Origin: Allium sativum
Taxonomy: Eukaryota > Streptophyta > Magnoliopsida > Asparagales > Amaryllidaceae
Length of the DNA stretch: 64,000 nt
Assembly (NCBI GenBank): GCA_030737875.1
Contig: CM060918.1
Location: forward strand, 882,178,403 to 882,242,402
Reading direction: 5' to 3'
Numbering within the stretch: the first letter of the stretch is position 1; the number at the start of each line of letters is the position of its first letter. Shown here piece after piece: positions 59,842 through 64,000 of this stretch. The position numbers and the translations under genes were made by a program. Below the pieces are notes generated by a model, which was not told the origin of the DNA, did not search any database, and saw only the letters and a list, made by a program, of their open reading frames with translations.

Positions 59842-62800
59842 GCCCCTCGTCCACAAACCATGGACGATATTTATTGGTTGAAATTGATTGATTGTTTGGG
59901 ATTGTTTGTGATTGATATTGGTTGATTGCGGTTGAAAAATACCCAATTGTGATTGGAAAATATTTGGTTGAAACCACATAGGATTAGTTGTGGAAATGAA
60001 AAAAATATAAACATGCCGCCTGCGTGCGAATTAGATGCATGATTCCCATTGTCAAAAACCGCGAGGTTTTAAGGTAGAGCGAGGAGCCGTACTAGGGACG
60101 GTGCCGGTGTAACTACCCTGCCGTTATGCTGCCGAAATTTTGAATAATATTTGTGTGTTTGAATTATTTTCATATGCTTAAACTATAGAAACATTCTTGT
60201 GTTGAATTGATATTCATTCGTTGTTTAGAAATTCATGTGTTGAATGGTATTCATATTTTGAAATAAATAGTTCGATAATAAAAATCACATTTTTATCGAT
60301 ATATAAAAACTATAGAAACATTCTTGTGTTGAATTGATATTCATTCGTTGTTTAGAAATTCATGTGTTGAATGGTATTCATATTTTGAAATAAATAGTTC
60401 GATAATAAAAATCACATTTTTATCGATATATAAAAACTATAGAAACATTCTTGTGTTGAATTGATATTCATTCGTTGTTTAGAAATTCATGTGTTGAATG
60501 GTATTCATATTTTGAAATAAATAGTTCGATAATAAAAATCACATTTTTATCGATATATAAAAACTATAGAAACATTCTTGTGTTGAATTGATATTCATTC
60601 GTTGTTTAGAAATTCATGTGTTGAATGGTACTCATATTTTGAAATAAATAGTTCGATAATAAAAATCACATTTTTATCTATATCTAAAAACTATAGAAAC
60701 ATTCTTGTGTTGAATTGATATTCATTCGTTGTTTAGAAATTCATGTGTTGAATGGTATTCATATTTTGAAATAAATAGTTCGATAATAAAAATCACATTT
60801 TTATCTATATCTAAAACTATTGAAAATATTCATGTGTTGAATTGATATTCATTCGTTGTTTAGAAATTCATGTGTTGAATGGTATTCATATTTTGAAATA
60901 AATTGGTTTATGATAAAAATTCTATTTTATCACCTACATGAACTATATAGAAAAAAATTAGTGTTTCGAAATGAGTTGTTTTACAATAAAAAATCACATT
61001 TTTGTTGTATACATAAATCGTTAAAATATGAAGTGCTAAAAATAGCCACTTGGTCAAAATAAACATAGATGAGTTGAAATATTCATTAATTAGCTAATGA
61101 AATGATTTGCACATATTTATGTAACATTAGAATGAATGGAGTTTTTAAAACCAAATAGAAATCGAATATGAAGTTGAATAGAAAATGAAAAATGATATGA
61201 ACTGTATATATATGTACATGCATATTCTTTGAACAGGTTATAGCAAAGGGGCTAGAGAAGAGGAATAAAATTTTGTGCCCGACAAATAGGTACACGTTTA
61301 CTGATTTGTTTGGGTGATGATTTTGAGCCTATTGGCTAGCCGCTTGGCTTTTTCTTTTTCTTTTTGAGATCAGAAGGACCGGGACGCTATTTGCGATTTC
61401 CCGACGCTCCCGGTACAGGGGAGGTTATGGCGAAATTTTTCCAAAATTTAAGGAGTTAGAAAATTTTTTGAAGTTAAAACGATATTGAAATCGTTGAATG
61501 AACTATATTTATATAACTATATAAATATAAATAAAATTAAAACGAAACGAAGCCGTGCAGTTCGTATTTCGAAACCGTAATTTCAAACGACTAGTAAGGG
61601 AAATCCGACCATTGGATTTTCCCGAAACCTCAACCGTCGGGTTCGCCTTGGAATAATCTTTCCAACGGCACCAACCTTGTAAAAATCCAACGGTTGGATT
61701 GTCTGGAATGTTTAATTCAAATCTGAAGAAAAACAGCGCCAGAAACGATTATATTTATTTATATATATAAATAAAATTATATTTAATCGAATAACGACGC
61801 GGCAGTTCGTATTTTGAAATCGAAATTTCAAACGATTGTACCGGGAGATCCGACCGTCGGATTTTCCCGAAACTGGAACCGTTGGATTCGTTTTGAAAAG
61901 ACCTTTCTAATGATGTAAATTTTGTGAAGATCCAACGGTTAGATTTTCAGATATGTGTAAATCAAATTTCAAGAAAAACAGCGCCACGACCACGTTATGG
62001 CCCGAAACGTCGTTTTGAATATATTAGCTATTTTAAAATAAATAAAAATAGCGATAAATAGTTATAAAATATCGTAAGCGATATGGAATGGAAATAAACT
62101 GAATTTGCTTGATTTATGTGATATTTGATGGTTGAATGTGTTTGGTGTGAAAACTATATAAAGAGCACAATTGGTGTTGTCGAATAATTTAACTATTGAA
62201 ATAAATCGATTTGAAATTCTAAATATACGTGAATTATTTGAAAAGGCCGAGTTAATTCTCATTTCGAATAATCGACCGACGATTGAAATTCGAAGATGAA
62301 GACGACGGTCGAAGACCGAAGATCTTCACCTCGTTTGGATGGTAACCGAGGTCCTGATTGGGAGGCATCCCGAAATATGGATAATGAGTGGTGATCGTTC
62401 AGACGTACGTGTTGATCGAAGGGTTTGCGAGGTATTTAGTGCCTCCGGTTTCGTTCAGACCCAGAACGGACTTGTAAATGGACTGTGTGTCCGACATTGG
62501 AATTTGTTCTGTGTGATTGATAGCCATCAGTGCACGGTATGAATTGCCTGTGTGGCATGCTAAGATGCAGAGATCAGGACTTCTGTTGAAAAGCAAAGTC
62601 TTGTGGTGATGATCAAAGCACCGCCTGTGTGGCGTAGCTTTGTGTATAACGTGAATTCGCGAGCCTCACACCCCGGTAGGAACCTAAAACGGGAGGAAGG
62701 ACCTCAGGGAGGGCATGCGTTTCTTTCTAGCTAGGGTGGTGTCAGTGACCTACCAGCCCTGACATTTATATACTTTTCACCTATGTGGTTGTTGCTGTTG

Positions 62801-63806
62801 CGAGGCGCCTCGGTTTGATCGGACGATCCGGGTCCGATGGAGTCATTCGTTGGCTCGTTTACGCCCCAAAGGGCGGGGAAACGTATTGTTCAGGCATAAT
62901 AATCCACATCGGTGGACCGGCCCTGACGATCCAGGGGGCAGTTGCGGCTGTTCCTGAGGGGCGGGCTAGAGCGTCTCGAATTCGGTAAGGACTATCTTTT
63001 GCCTTGGTTCATGACGGAAATCCAATTTCCAAATACGTGATCGTGCGGTTTTCCATTGTATATATACATTTGGCGACATAGTGGCATGGGACGCTCATGT
63101 CGCCTATGATTGATAGTTATGATTTGAAATTGTTTTCAAAACATATTAACACTAGTAATAATATCAAATGTCTTTGTTTTATTCGTATCAAGCATATCTT
63201 GGCCGTTATAAGGTAAAAACTCTATCCTCCGGTTTGCGTTGCATTGTGTGATGGGAACTGAGTCTTATAACGGCTTCATTTTTTATAAAAAGCATAGCGA
63301 TGTTTAAAAGAAAGATTTGTTTTAACGCACTGGCAATCCAATGGAGTAAACCCGTTCCACGAAAGTGGCGTGGTCCTGTGATTAGCCAATTATATATGTG
63401 TTGAGTGGATTTCTCATACCAGTCCCATGACTGACTCGTAGTTTGTTTCACTCTCAAACTCGGGTGCCCCTTTTTCTACACGGGCAGCCTTGTATTCAGG
63501 TTTAGCTGGTTCTTTCTGGATAGCTGGAGCTGAAGATGGATTCTATCATTTATTTCTTTTTATGCTGTTCAGCTCCTATTGTACATATTTTGTTTATTTC
63601 CGCTGTAGACATTTATGTATAGCTGAACTGTATTTGTACTAAGTAAGATCCTGTATACTGTGTAACTCTGATGATTACTTTTATCCAGTATATTTTGTTG
63701 TTCATTCTAGTGTATTTATTTAATTCTGTTCTGCTATTTTATGTTTCTGTGTTATATTCCAAAAGATAACCTTGTTTCCGTGAGAACGGGAAATCGGGTC
63801 GTCTCA
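57653..63806 (+). repeat. 3' LTR of E
   Basis: It is nearly identical to 46795-52950. Differences: two substitutions; a C run of 9 rather than 14 (58565); a shorter A run at 58990; a longer TA run at 59811; and small A-run changes at 58508 and 58600. The leader donor is at 58824 and the 127-base repeats at about 60183-60906. This copy would supply the polyadenylation site. Confidence 0.96.
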
Positions 63807-63811
63807 AAATT
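63807..63811 (+). repeat. Right target-site duplication of E
   Basis: AAATT, the partner of 46790-46794. Confidence 0.95.
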
Positions 63812-64000
63812 CAAAGATAAAAAAATCCAACAGTACATTTTATACATGTAAATTCATCCCTATGAAGGCCGAATGCTCACATGAAGTAAGAAAATGAAAT
63901 TAAAATAGCCGTAAGCTAGACATACTTCTTCATAGCTCAACTTATGTAGATAAGGAAGAAGTGCAGATTGAAATATTTAGTAATAGTGTTATATTACATT
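63812..64000 (+). repeat. 3' LTR of D, resuming after E
   Basis: CAAAGATAAAAAAATCC onward matches 40016-40204 of D's 5' LTR with one visible substitution (ATCC for ACCC). It runs off the right edge. Confidence 0.95.

Larger units (their letters stand above)
46795..63806 (+). mobile_element. Element E: intact Tekay/Del-like Ty3/gypsy retrotransposon
   Basis: It is 17,012 bases: 5' LTR 46795-52950 (6156), primer site 52954, gag-pol 53202-57446, polypurine tract 57640-57651 and 3' LTR 57653-63806 (6154), flanked by AAATT duplications. LTR substitutions found by eye are two (47260 A versus 58117 G; 50386 C versus 61242 T), plus length changes in A, C and TA runs. All parts needed for transposition look intact. 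It is the youngest insertion of the window and possibly the source of proteins for C- and D-type relatives. Confidence 0.96.

Overview
The window is plant nuclear DNA of the heterochromatic, transposon-dense type. It contains no host gene, tRNA or rRNA that I can support. Nearly everything is Ty3/gypsy LTR retrotransposon sequence from one extended family. The family looks like Tekay/Del-type chromoviruses: an initiator-tRNA-Met primer site, gag-pol in one reading frame, an integrase ending in a GPF module plus a chromodomain-like tail, and very long LTRs. The AT-rich background, GTAAGT-type splice donors and decay dominated by stop codons fit an angiosperm. The species cannot be told from the sequence.

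Layout. 1-417 is an old minus-strand LTR start. 1864-3020 is a decayed gag/protease fragment (Z). 3390-4614 holds minus-strand LTR remnants (Y). Element A (4615-18513) has a 4.1 kb 5' LTR, a gag-pol with nine in-frame stops and one frameshift, and a 3' LTR split by solo LTR X (14362-17510, target duplication CTACG). A is joined abruptly to element B (18514-30374), whose 5' LTR is truncated and whose gag-pol carries frameshifts and lost catalytic residues. B sits inside the 5' LTR of element C (30375-39354, continuing outside the window). Element D (39355 to beyond the right edge) is inserted in C's 3' LTR. Element E (46795-63806) is inserted in D's 3' LTR with a clean 5 bp target duplication (AAATT at 46790-46794 and 63807-63811). 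The last 189 bases are D's 3' LTR resuming.

E is the only intact autonomous element. It has two 6.15 kb LTRs differing by about two substitutions plus microsatellite length changes, a consensus primer site and polypurine tract, and an uninterrupted 1414-residue Gag-Pol with all catalytic residues in place. C and D are unusual: LTRs of about 6 to 6.8 kb flank only 0.8-1.0 kb of non-coding internal DNA. They keep just the signals needed for mobilisation in trans (primer site, a TTTCGAGGACGAAA motif, polypurine tract).

The most interesting reading is that these giant LTRs look like spliced gene leaders. In X, B, C and E the LTR has a GC/CT-rich leader without much AT, a consensus 5' splice site, an AT-rich tandem-repeat tract, a short conserved second exon with a GTGAG donor, and then several kb of LTR. 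A strong 3' splice site lies 1-13 bases upstream of the gag ATG in A, B, E and the old fragment Z. Splicing would remove most of the LTR, the primer site and the leader from the translated RNA, while the unspliced RNA would serve as genome. In X, C and D the second donor lies inside a GTGAG...CTCAC hairpin. D also carries an antisense, promoter-like island that resembles captured host DNA. These are inferences from sequence and need RNA data.
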